Source: Candidatus Anoxychlamydiales bacterium
GTDB lineage: Bacteria; Chlamydiota; Chlamydiia; Chlamydiales; SM23-39
Direction of reading: 5' to 3'
DNA length: 6,983 nt
Assembly: GCA_011064865.1 (NCBI GenBank)
Contig: JAAKFX010000085.1
Span: forward strand, 1-6,983
In this document: one piece after another, positions 1-5,345 of the stretch
Layout of the letters: each line of letters starts with the position of its first letter
Numbering within the stretch: position 1 is the first letter of the stretch
Notes under the pieces: generated by a model
Seen by the model: the letters and a program-made list of their open reading frames with translations, nothing else
Told to the model about the DNA's origin: nothing
The model's database searches: none
Position numbers and translations under genes: made by a program

Positions 1-999
1 ATATTGTCCCATTAAAAAAAAGGTATCAGTCTGTAAAATATCTGATTGTTGAACTTTTAAAAATTCAATAAAAAATCTAAAACCAAAAACTAAAATTAAA
101 AATAGAGCAAATATTTTTCCATCTTTAAGCAAAAAGTATTTTTTTCTAGATAAAAAAAACAAAATAAAAAAAACAGCTAAATAAAAAATAGCTTCATAAA
201 GCTGCACTGGATGCCTCGCTACAATCGATACATCTTCCATAGGAGCTCCAAAAATAATACCCCAAGGCAGATTAGTCGGCACTCCTAATATTTCTTGATT
301 AAAAAAATTACCCATTCTAATAAAAAATCCTGCTAAAGAGGTTGGAATAACTACAAAATCTAAAAGATGTACATATGTAAGTTTTGGGCTAAATTTTCTT
401 AAATAATAACAAAATAAAATCAACGCTATCATTATAGCAACAGCTGCTCCATGCGACGCTAAACCGCCCTGCCATACTTTAAGAATATTTATTGGATTTT
501 TCAAATAATAAGCTGGGGTTTCATAAAATATTAAATGACCGACTCTAGCCCCTATTATTGTCGCCACAACAACATATACAACTAATCTATCCGTTATTTG
601 AATAAGCTTTTTTTTAATAGTTATTATTGCACTAGAAAAACTATTCTCTAGAAAAAGCCTATTTTTTATATTGCTTTCGATAAAAGCATTCAATCTATCC
701 AATATTTTTTGATCAGATTCAAATTCAGCTTTTGCTTTTTCATTGAAATAAGCAGCTACTTTTTTTTGATTTTCATTTTTGGGATTTTTTAAATCATTTT
801 TTAAAACATCGAATGATGTTACATCTTTAAAAGTTAGATTTGGAAAATAAAAAAAATAGCGCCTTAATACAGATATAAAAATATAATACCCTAAAGCAAA
901 TCCTACTAAAAAAAATACAGAATACCAAACAATTGGAAAATCTAAGTAAGGAACAATAAAAATTTCTTTTTTGGGATTCCAATAAAAATAGCTTAACAT
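1..999 (-). CDS. lgt: Prolipoprotein diacylglyceryl transferase, C-terminus cut by window edge
   Basis: Integral inner-membrane enzyme that moves diacylglycerol from phosphatidylglycerol to the lipobox cysteine of prolipoproteins, the first step of lipoprotein maturation. The frame is open for 333 codons from ATG at 999 to base 1 and ends in MGQY, so only a short C-terminal piece is missing. Visible family motifs are GGLASHG (His183, matching E. coli His103), RMGNFFNQEILG (Arg228, Asn231, Glu236, Gly239; the Lgt signature, with Ile instead of Gly before Arg) and FRFFIEF (Arg308, Glu312, matching E. coli Arg239 and Glu243). Hydrophobic segments lie near residues 22-47, 139-158, 184-200, 211-227, 266-284 and 297-310. 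Residues about 48-138 form a charged, Lys/Asn-rich insertion between the first two membrane segments that E. coli Lgt lacks. There is no Shine-Dalgarno; a strong promoter sits almost on the start codon. The next in-frame ATG is far downstream, so 999 is the best start. Confidence 0.95.
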   Translation of the reverse strand, partial: MLSYFYWNPKKEIFIVPYLDFPIVWYSVFFLVGFALGYYIFISVLRRYFFYFPNLTFKDVTSFDVLKNDLKNPKNENQKKVAAYFNEKAKAEFESDQKILDRLNAFIESNIKNRLFLENSFSSAIITIKKKLIQITDRLVVYVVVATIIGARVGHLIFYETPAYYLKNPINILKVWQGGLASHGAAVAIMIALILFCYYLRKFSPKLTYVHLLDFVVIPTSLAGFFIRMGNFFNQEILGVPTNLPWGIIFGAPMEDVSIVARHPVQLYEAIFYLAVFFILFFLSRKKYFLLKDGKIFALFLILVFGFRFFIEFLKVQQSDILQTDTFFLMGQY

Positions 1000-1006
1000 G
1001 AGCTAT

Positions 1007-1035
1007 ATTATAGCTAAAAATGTTAGATCAGTCAA
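1007..1035 (-). promoter_or_regulatory. Sigma70-type promoter of lgt, near-leaderless
   Basis: On the minus strand, TTGACT (1035-1030) and TATAAT (1012-1007) are separated by exactly 17 bases: 5/6 and 6/6 matches to the major sigma factor consensus. The expected transcription start, 6-8 bases after the -10 box, falls at about 999-1001, while the lgt ATG begins at 999. The mRNA would therefore have essentially no leader, in keeping with the absent ribosome-binding site. The site is seen directly; its activity is inferred. Confidence 0.65.
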
Positions 1036-1062
1036 AACAAATAGCATTTTGAAAATTTTTAT

Positions 1063-1090
1063 TGTTTCGAATTATTAAAATATCAATACT
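1063..1090 (+). promoter_or_regulatory. Candidate promoter of the first RING-like copy
   Basis: TTGTTT (1063-1068), a 16-base spacer, then AATACT (1085-1090), followed 40 bases later by the ATG at 1131. The boxes match the consensus only moderately (4/6 each). The main support is position: the two sister genes downstream have TTGTTW and an xAxACT box at almost the same distances from their ATGs. In DNA this AT-rich such matches arise by chance, so confidence is limited. Confidence 0.4.
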
Positions 1091-1130
1091 AAATAGCTTT
1101 TTTTAATTTAAACGAATAAAAGAGGTTACT

Positions 1131-1534
1131 ATGAGAGATTGCGTTTATGCATTAAGATTACACCATGACCATTTAGATACTACAAAACAAGCTTCCCCTG
1201 ACTACACGGAGAACTGTCTTATAAACCTGATACAGAAGAGACCATAGTTTTTTATGTTCTTAAAGGAAGAATTCGTTGCCCCTTAGATAAGTCTGAGTTT
1301 GAAGAAAATCAAATAGTTTTAATAACAAAATGTTGCAATAAAGCATTTGCACATCATTCTTTAACGAATTTTATAAATACTCAAGAAAAATGCCCTTCAT
1401 GTCCAAACCCTATAGAAGCAATATCTGTAACAATTTTGGATCTACAAACTAGAACTCTTCGACTTGAACAAGCTGTAGAGGATTTAAAAAGTCAAGTAAG
1501 CACAATGTTAACCCTTGCCCAAACCATCTTTTAA
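1131..1534 (+). pseudogene. RING/U-box-like coiled-coil protein, copy 1, frameshifted
   Basis: The first of three tandem paralogues; I do not recognise a named family. From ATG 1131 (AGAGG at 1121-1125 as ribosome-binding site) the frame starts MRDCVYALRL, like copy 2 (MVNGVFCIRL), but stops at TAG 1245-1247 after 38 residues. The rest of the protein continues in another frame, open from 1202 to TAA 1532-1534. It carries GRIRCPLDKSEFEEN, LITKCC, KAF and KCPSCPNPI, then a coiled coil (about 1436-1510). The span is 404 bases, one short of 135 codons, so a single lost base explains it. A TGA in the second frame at 1199-1201 puts the change between about 1200 and 1247; losing one G near 1208-1209 would restore a family-like TGELSYKP. 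The downstream part has no start codon of its own. This is a recent pseudogene or a sequencing error; no canonical -1 slippery heptamer was found. Confidence 0.8.
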
Positions 1535-1654
1535 TAATTTTGAGAATTTAAAAATTAGCTAATATTTTATAAAAATTATTTTCTAGTTTTCATATTATGA
1601 ATATTTCAATTTAAAATATTTATTTTTATATTTTTAATATTGTAATACATATTA

Positions 1655-1683
1655 TTGTTTAAAATATTCCAATTCTATAGACT
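1655..1683 (+). promoter_or_regulatory. Candidate promoter of the second RING-like copy
   Basis: TTGTTT (1655-1660), a 17-base spacer, then TAGACT (1678-1683), with the ATG at 1724. An alternative -10, TATAGA at 1676-1681, would have a 15-base spacer. The -35 box begins 69 bases before the ATG, against 68 in copies 1 and 3. Moderate matches; support comes mainly from the shared spacing. Confidence 0.4.
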
Positions 1684-1723
1684 CACTGTCTTTTTAAATT
1701 TAAAATAAAAAGGAAATAGAACT

Positions 1724-2155
1724 ATGGTAAATGGCGTTTTTTGTATAAGACTAGATTCATCTGATTTAACAAAAGGAGAAATATATGTTAAAAACGAATC
1801 TCAAAGAGCTTATGAAGTAGTTTTTAAAATGAAAAATGGTAGAGCCGTCTGCGCTCTTGATAAATCTAAGTTCGAAGCAAATGAGCTCGCTATTATTACC
1901 CAATGCTGTTTTAGTGCTTTTAAAAATATTCAATTAAAAAGAGAAGTAGAGATAACCGGAAAATGCCCTAATTGCTCTAAACCATTAAGCTCCGATAAAA
2001 TTACGATTGCTGAAAAGGATTTAGAAATACAAGAAAAAGACAAAACAATAAATGATCTTACAAAAAAAGTAAGAGATTTAGAAAGAGAAGTATCTAATGA
2101 AAGACGCTCTTTTAGTACTTTCATTCAATCTCAACGATATGAAGGTTTTTATTGA
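1724..2155 (+). CDS. RING/U-box-like coiled-coil protein, copy 2
   Basis: Intact 143-residue member of the local three-gene family; not a family I can name. Residues 1-42 look beta-rich with no signal peptide. The Cys-rich core runs from about 43 to 95: Cys43 in CALDKSKF, IITQCC (Cys61, Cys62), SAF, then KCPNC (Cys81, Cys84) and KPLSSDKITI. The order C-x-L, long loop, C(C)xxxF, helix, CPxC, PL, I resembles RING, U-box and SP-RING folds, which recruit E2 ubiquitin or SUMO enzymes. However, the full set of RING ligands is absent and the usual His after the central Cys is Ser. Residues about 96-130 are Lys/Glu-rich with heptad hydrophobics, a likely dimerising coiled coil. AAGGAAA precedes the ATG by about 9 bases. 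Hypothesis: a host-directed ubiquitin-system effector. An unrelated zinc-ribbon-like protein is the alternative. Confidence 0.8.
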   Translation: MVNGVFCIRLDSSDLTKGEIYVKNESQRAYEVVFKMKNGRAVCALDKSKFEANELAIITQCCFSAFKNIQLKREVEITGKCPNCSKPLSSDKITIAEKDLEIQEKDKTINDLTKKVRDLEREVSNERRSFSTFIQSQRYEGFY

Positions 2156-2261
2156 TGTTTTTTAACTGAAATAATCCACTATTTTTTAAGAAATATCTAT
2201 TCTTTTCATTCTTTTCTTTTATAAAAAAAATCACAATTCAAATATTTACTATAACATTTTT

Positions 2262-2292
2262 TTTTAACATTAGAATAATTGTATTGTTAAAA
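2262..2292. repeat. 8-bp inverted repeat over the copy 3 -35 box
   Basis: TTTTAACA (2262-2269) and TGTTAAAA (2285-2292) are perfect inverted copies with a 15-base gap. The right arm covers the -35 candidate TTGTTA. It could be an operator or a weak AT hairpin, but repeats of this length are not rare in DNA this AT-rich, and copies 1 and 2 have no equivalent. Confidence 0.25.
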
Positions 2293-2312
2293 TGTGTAAA
2301 TTTCATTAAACT
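2284..2312 (+). promoter_or_regulatory. Candidate promoter of the third RING-like copy
   Basis: TTGTTA (2284-2289), a 17-base spacer, then TAAACT (2307-2312), with the ATG at 2352. Position relative to the start codon matches the promoters proposed for copies 1 and 2. The -35 box overlaps the right arm of an inverted repeat (2262-2292), which could matter for regulation. Moderate consensus match only. Confidence 0.4.
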
Positions 2313-2351
2313 ATTTTCCCTTTTAAAAATTTAACCTAATAGGAGAATAAT

Positions 2352-2774
2352 ATGAGTGCAGGTATTCCCCCCGCTAAAATGACAGGTGCTTATTGTGTAG
2401 ATTTTCATATATCTATGCTAGGTAACAAATATGAAATAGCAGATCACTCTACAACATATAAAGTAAATGTGAATGCAAAGGGCGGAAAAGCCTATTGCTA
2501 TATTGGTGATACTGAATTATGTCCAGGTCAATTGGTTTTAATTACTAAATGCTGTCTTAAAGCTTTTAATTATAATAATCTAATAACTTATGTAAATGAA
2601 CATGGAAAATGTCCTGGATGTGAACAACCTTTATCGCCAGATAAAATCACTATAGGTGTCCACGAACACAAAATAAAAGATTTGACCCAAAAAGTTCAAG
2701 AACAGGCATCAGAAATAGTATTTCTAAAAGCACAAAATAAATTTTGGCACGATCTTGCTCAAGGAACTAAATAA
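2352..2774 (+). CDS. RING/U-box-like coiled-coil protein, copy 3
   Basis: Third, intact 140-residue paralogue. It has about 11 extra residues at the N-terminus (MSAGIPPAKM), then TGAYCVDFHI, equivalent to the start of copies 1 and 2. The core holds Cys49 (AYCYIGDTEL), Cys57, LITKCC (Cys67, Cys68), LKAF, KCPGC (Cys87, Cys90) and QPLSPDKITI. Cys57 is absent from the other copies and gives this member an extra possible metal ligand. A coiled-coil-like tail follows (about 103-130), sharing the I-x-D-L-x-x-K-V pattern with copy 2. No signal peptide or membrane segment is seen. AGGAGA at 2341-2346 is a good ribosome-binding site 5 bases before ATG. The ligase-like reading rests on motif order alone. 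This copy is the most diverged of the three, so the duplications are not fresh. Confidence 0.82.
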   Translation: MSAGIPPAKMTGAYCVDFHISMLGNKYEIADHSTTYKVNVNAKGGKAYCYIGDTELCPGQLVLITKCCLKAFNYNNLITYVNEHGKCPGCEQPLSPDKITIGVHEHKIKDLTQKVQEQASEIVFLKAQNKFWHDLAQGTK

Positions 2775-2775
2775 G

Positions 2776-2795
2776 ATTTTTTATAAATAAAAAAT
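2776..2795. repeat. AT-only inverted repeat after copy 3
   Basis: ATTTTTTAT (2776-2784) and ATAAAAAAT (2787-2795) are perfect 9-base inverted copies separated by AA, starting one base after the copy 3 stop codon. It could act as a weak transcription end point, but it has no G-C pairs and no separate U tract beyond the arm itself, so it is not a proven terminator. Confidence 0.25.
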
Positions 2796-2846
2796 TATAA
2801 TATTAAAATAATTTGATCCTTATATTAGACAGAGATATTAGATAAT

Positions 2847-3269
2847 ATGTTCAAAGTGAAAATATATACTATTCATAAAACGAGAGAAAAATGGTTAAAG
2901 CTAGCAATTGATGAGTATGAAAAAAGATTAACATCTGTAGTAAAATTTGAATGGATAATATTAAAAGATGAAAAAGATTTAGAAAAAAAAATATTAAATG
3001 AAAATTTTTATATCTGTTTAGATGAGAGTGGCAAAAGTTTAAGTAGCATAGATTTTAGCAAAAAAATATTTGATTTTTTTGAAAAAACCAAATCGATTGC
3101 ATTTGTTATAGGATCAGATATAGGTCTTACAAAAAAAATCATCGAAAACGCTAATTTTCAACTATCTTTATCTAAGCTTACATTTACCCATCAAATGGTA
3201 AGAGTTTTACTTTTAGAGCAGATATATCGGGCATATCAAATATCTAAAAACACAAAATACCATAAATAA
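2847..3269 (+). CDS. rlmH: 23S rRNA pseudouridine(1915)-N3 methyltransferase RlmH
   Basis: SPOUT-class, S-adenosylmethionine-dependent enzyme that methylates pseudouridine 1915 in helix 69 of 23S rRNA on assembled ribosomes; cytosolic homodimer in known members. At 140 residues it is slightly shorter than E. coli RlmH (155). Family features are CLDESGKSLSS (58-67, as in LDxxGK), the cofactor-loop region FVIGSDIGL (86-94) and the C-terminal signature SLSKLTFTHQMVRVLL through EQIYRAY, ending in YHK (canonical end YHR/K). The usual IGG of the loop is IGS here (Ser90), a conservative oddity. The first codon fits the family N-terminus, although no clear ribosome-binding site precedes it. A TATAAT at 2796-2801 without a good -35 box, or read-through from copy 3, might drive it. 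It begins the housekeeping run rlmH, PIN-TRAM gene, acpS. Confidence 0.93.
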   Translation: MFKVKIYTIHKTREKWLKLAIDEYEKRLTSVVKFEWIILKDEKDLEKKILNENFYICLDESGKSLSSIDFSKKIFDFFEKTKSIAFVIGSDIGLTKKIIENANFQLSLSKLTFTHQMVRVLLLEQIYRAYQISKNTKYHK

Positions 3270-3373
3270 TTTTTTTATATCGTCGACAAAAAAGGTATAT
3301 ATCCATACAATTTCATAGCAATAATTTATTGTTTTTAGAATAAAAAAAAATATATTATAGGAGGCTATAAGCT

Positions 3374-4471
3374 ATGAACTTATCCTTGGTTTTTACTAGA
3401 ATTTTTTTCTTTATACTCAGCGTATTTTTTATCACAATTTATATGGTAGGAACAACCATCGGAGATGTTTCAATTAATACAGCTATAGGAATAGTTATAG
3501 GAGTTGTTTTTGCATTTTTGCTGTTTGGATTTGATATCTTATTTAGAAGATTCAACCTAAGAGCATTTAATATTGCAATAATTGGTCTTTTTATCGGCTA
3601 TTTAATGGGACAAGCTTTAGTTTTAATTTTAAATACAATTTTACAAATTAGTGCAGAGACTTTTACTTTAACTTTTCAAGGAAAAGAGATTATAAAAATA
3701 GCACTATTTTTATTTGGGCTATATTTAGGAACTATAATGACACTTAGAGCATCAGATGAGCTCTATATAAGCTTTCCGTTTGTAAAGTTCACAGCTTTAG
3801 CACAAAAGAAAAAAGATCTGCTAATTGATTCTTCGATTTTAGGAGATTCTAGAATCATTGATCTTGCAGCATCTGGACTTGTCGATCATCATTTAGTAAT
3901 ACCTAGATTTACTATAAAAGAGCTCTATGCACAAGTTGAGATGGGAGATGACCAGACAAAAATAAAAGCAAAAAGATGTATTGAAACCTTAAAAAAATTA
4001 GAAGACATTCCAACTTTAGAGCTAAGATATAACGATACAGATTTCCCTGAAATCAAAGATCAGACAAGTAAACTTTTTAGATTAGCTCGTCTTTTAGATG
4101 CTAATATTTTGACAGCAGATATCTCAAGAGTTCAAAGTGCATCGATTGAAGGGATAAAGATCATAAATCTACATACCCTGTCTAATGCTCTAAAACCTCT
4201 AATGCAAGCTGGAGAGCAGATAAAAATAAAAATCCAACGTTATGGAAAAGAGCCTCGTCAAGGAGTTGGATATTTAGAAGATGGAACAATGGTTGTAGTA
4301 AACGGTGGTGGAGATTTTATTGGAGAGACTATCGATGCTCAAGTTTTATCCGTAAAGCATACATCTAGTGGTAGAATGATATTTTGTAATGCATTCGATC
4401 AAGAGGGCTTAGAATATGCTCATAAAGTAGATGATGAAGATTATGAAGAAGATACAGATGACGAATATTAA
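3374..4471 (+). CDS. Membrane-anchored PIN-TRAM domain protein (YacL-like)
   Basis: 365 residues. Four hydrophobic segments (about 7-28, 35-54, 63-90, 105-124) anchor the protein, followed by a cytosolic PIN nuclease-fold domain (about 147-272) and a TRAM RNA-binding domain (about 280-340, with GYLEDGTMVVV and GGGDFIGETI). PIN acidic residues are visible: Asp152 (LLIDSS), Glu183 (IKELY), Asp242 and Asp249 (LLDANILTAD), so a metal-dependent RNase site looks intact. This order matches the YacL family of Gram-positive and other bacteria, whose substrate is uncertain to me. The C-terminus is very acidic (VDDEDYEEDTDDEY). The start is well set by AGGAGG at 3359-3364. The gene overlaps acpS by 14 bases and lies 104 bases after rlmH. 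A role in RNA processing or decay at the membrane is inferred from the domains. Confidence 0.9.
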   Translation: MNLSLVFTRIFFFILSVFFITIYMVGTTIGDVSINTAIGIVIGVVFAFLLFGFDILFRRFNLRAFNIAIIGLFIGYLMGQALVLILNTILQISAETFTLTFQGKEIIKIALFLFGLYLGTIMTLRASDELYISFPFVKFTALAQKKKDLLIDSSILGDSRIIDLAASGLVDHHLVIPRFTIKELYAQVEMGDDQTKIKAKRCIETLKKLEDIPTLELRYNDTDFPEIKDQTSKLFRLARLLDANILTADISRVQSASIEGIKIINLHTLSNALKPLMQAGEQIKIKIQRYGKEPRQGVGYLEDGTMVVVNGGGDFIGETIDAQVLSVKHTSSGRMIFCNAFDQEGLEYAHKVDDEDYEEDTDDEY

Positions 4472-4850
4472 AGGAATTGGAACTGATATAGTAGAAATCG
4501 ATAGATTTAAAGAGGCTATAGAAAGAAAGGGCAAATCCCTTTTAGATAGGCTCTTTACTGAAAAAGAGCAACAATACTGCAATAAATTCAAAGATCCAAC
4601 GATTCATTTAGCAGCGAGATTCGCTGCTAAAGAATCTGTTGCGAAAGCTCTCGGCAAAGGTTTTGGAAAAACCTTATCTTTTTTAGATATTGAGATTATT
4701 AACGATGACACAGGAAAGCCAAATGTTTATCTGTCTAAAAAGGTTATAAAAGAATTTAAAAATCCTGAAATTTTAATTAGCATAAGCCATTCAAAGACTC
4801 ATGCTATAGCATTTGCAACTTATTGTTCTTCCCATAACTTTTCTGCGTAA
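4458..4850 (+). CDS. acpS: Holo-[acyl-carrier-protein] synthase
   Basis: Transfers 4'-phosphopantetheine from coenzyme A to the acyl carrier protein serine, activating it for fatty-acid and lipid synthesis; small cytosolic trimer in known members. With the start at 4458 the protein is 130 residues (MTNIKGIGTDIVEIDRF...), typical for the family. Catalytic Asp10 (GTDIVEI) and Glu59 (ARFAAKES) correspond to E. coli Asp9 and Glu58; the metal and CoA region FAAKESVAKALGKG and the late ISISHSKTHAIAFA motif are intact. An upstream in-frame ATG at 4431 would add nine residues (MMKIMKKIQ) that do not fit the family, so 4458 is preferred. It overlaps the end of the PIN-TRAM gene by 14 bases, which suggests translational coupling. 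It converges on the F-box gene with 11 bases between the stop codons. Confidence 0.95.
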   Translation: MTNIKGIGTDIVEIDRFKEAIERKGKSLLDRLFTEKEQQYCNKFKDPTIHLAARFAAKESVAKALGKGFGKTLSFLDIEIINDDTGKPNVYLSKKVIKEFKNPEILISISHSKTHAIAFATYCSSHNFSA

Positions 4851-4861
4851 TCTCTCATCTC

Positions 4862-5200
4862 CTAACTCTGATCTTCCAAGTCACTTCTGGCCCTTTCGAA
4901 TTCCTCTTCTTCAGTTAGCTGTGGCACTAGATTGTAATAAGTTGCCATAAATGATTCGGCGCTTTTATAGCCTTCTAAAATTTTACGAATTTCTTGTTTA
5001 GTTATAGTTGTTCTTCCTTCTAACAATATTGGGTCTACTAATTGTCTCCAAACTTCCTGAGTATCAGTAAGCACTTTCCATTTTCTGCAAACCTGTGCAC
5101 ATCTTCCTAAATCCTTTGGATCATTAAGGTTGCCTAATACTTGAACAGCAAGTTCAGCGGGTAAAGTTCCAACTATGTCGACTGTTGTTATTGACGCCAT
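4862..5200 (-). CDS. Short F-box protein, putative host-directed effector
   Basis: 112 residues, no signal peptide or membrane segment. Residues about 12-54 form a clear F-box: LPAELAVQVLGNL, DLGRCAQVCRKWK and VWRQL, with the typical Leu-Pro start, VC.xW (Trp41) and final Trp51. F-boxes are eukaryotic and bind Skp1 in SCF-type ubiquitin ligases; bacterial examples are effectors of intracellular pathogens and symbionts such as Legionella and environmental Chlamydiae. The remaining about 58 residues are charged and probably helical, ending in a Glu-rich tail (TEEEEFERARSDLED). No leucine-rich or other known substrate domain is present, so it may bring its target through that short tail or act as an adaptor. 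AGGAGA (5211-5206) gives a good ribosome-binding site. It has its own near-consensus promoter. Secretion, probably by a type III system, is inferred and not visible. Confidence 0.88.
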   Translation of the reverse strand: MASITTVDIVGTLPAELAVQVLGNLNDPKDLGRCAQVCRKWKVLTDTQEVWRQLVDPILLEGRTTITKQEIRKILEGYKSAESFMATYYNLVPQLTEEEEFERARSDLEDQS

Positions 5201-5245
5201 ATTATTCTCCTTTTTTTAATAATTAATATTAACATTACAAAAAAT

Positions 5246-5274
5246 ATTATAATAAAAAAAACATTTAATATCAA
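5246..5274 (-). promoter_or_regulatory. Sigma70-type promoter of the F-box gene
   Basis: On the minus strand, TTGATA (5274-5269), a 17-base spacer and TATAAT (5251-5246): 5/6 and 6/6 consensus matches at ideal spacing. Start of transcription is expected near 5239, leaving a leader of about 40 bases that contains AGGAGA. Together with the lgt promoter it is the strongest promoter in the window. Confidence 0.65.
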
Positions 5275-5345
5275 TTAATATAGCAACAACATAAACACCT
5301 AATAATAAACAACTAAGAACGGTGTAAATTGAAAGTTGAAAAGCA

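Noticed and set aside
1185..1205. Programmed -1 frameshifting in copy 1
   Set aside because: The sequence around CCCC is not a canonical X XXY YYZ heptamer, and the second frame has a TGA at 1199-1201, so a slip there would end translation. A plain one-base loss fits better.
1930..2124. 64-codon open frame on the minus strand
   Set aside because: It lies inside copy 2 of the RING-like family on the opposite strand, has a low-complexity Ser/Leu/Phe product and is best explained as a shadow of that gene.
3270..3294. T-run and A-run around GTCGAC after rlmH as a terminator
   Set aside because: Only A-T pairs with a poorly paired centre; no GC-rich stem, so a hairpin would be weak.
3329..3358. 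TTGTTT and TATTAT upstream of the PIN-TRAM gene as a promoter
   Set aside because: Transcription would start downstream of the AGGAGG ribosome-binding site and leave it out of the mRNA, so it is unlikely to be the promoter.
4431..4457. Upstream ATG start for acpS
   Set aside because: Adds MMKIMKKIQ, which does not match the family N-terminus; the ATG at 4458 gives the standard MxxIKGIGTD beginning.
4409..4591. 60-codon open frame on the minus strand with a hydrophobic C-terminus
   Set aside because: Antisense to the PIN-TRAM/acpS junction; its Ile/Phe run is just the reverse of the Asp/Glu-rich tail codons.
5297..5334. ACACC/GGTGT inverted pair between the outer-membrane protein gene and the F-box gene as a terminator
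   Set aside because: Five base pairs with a loop of over 20 bases and no clear T tract after it; too weak to call.
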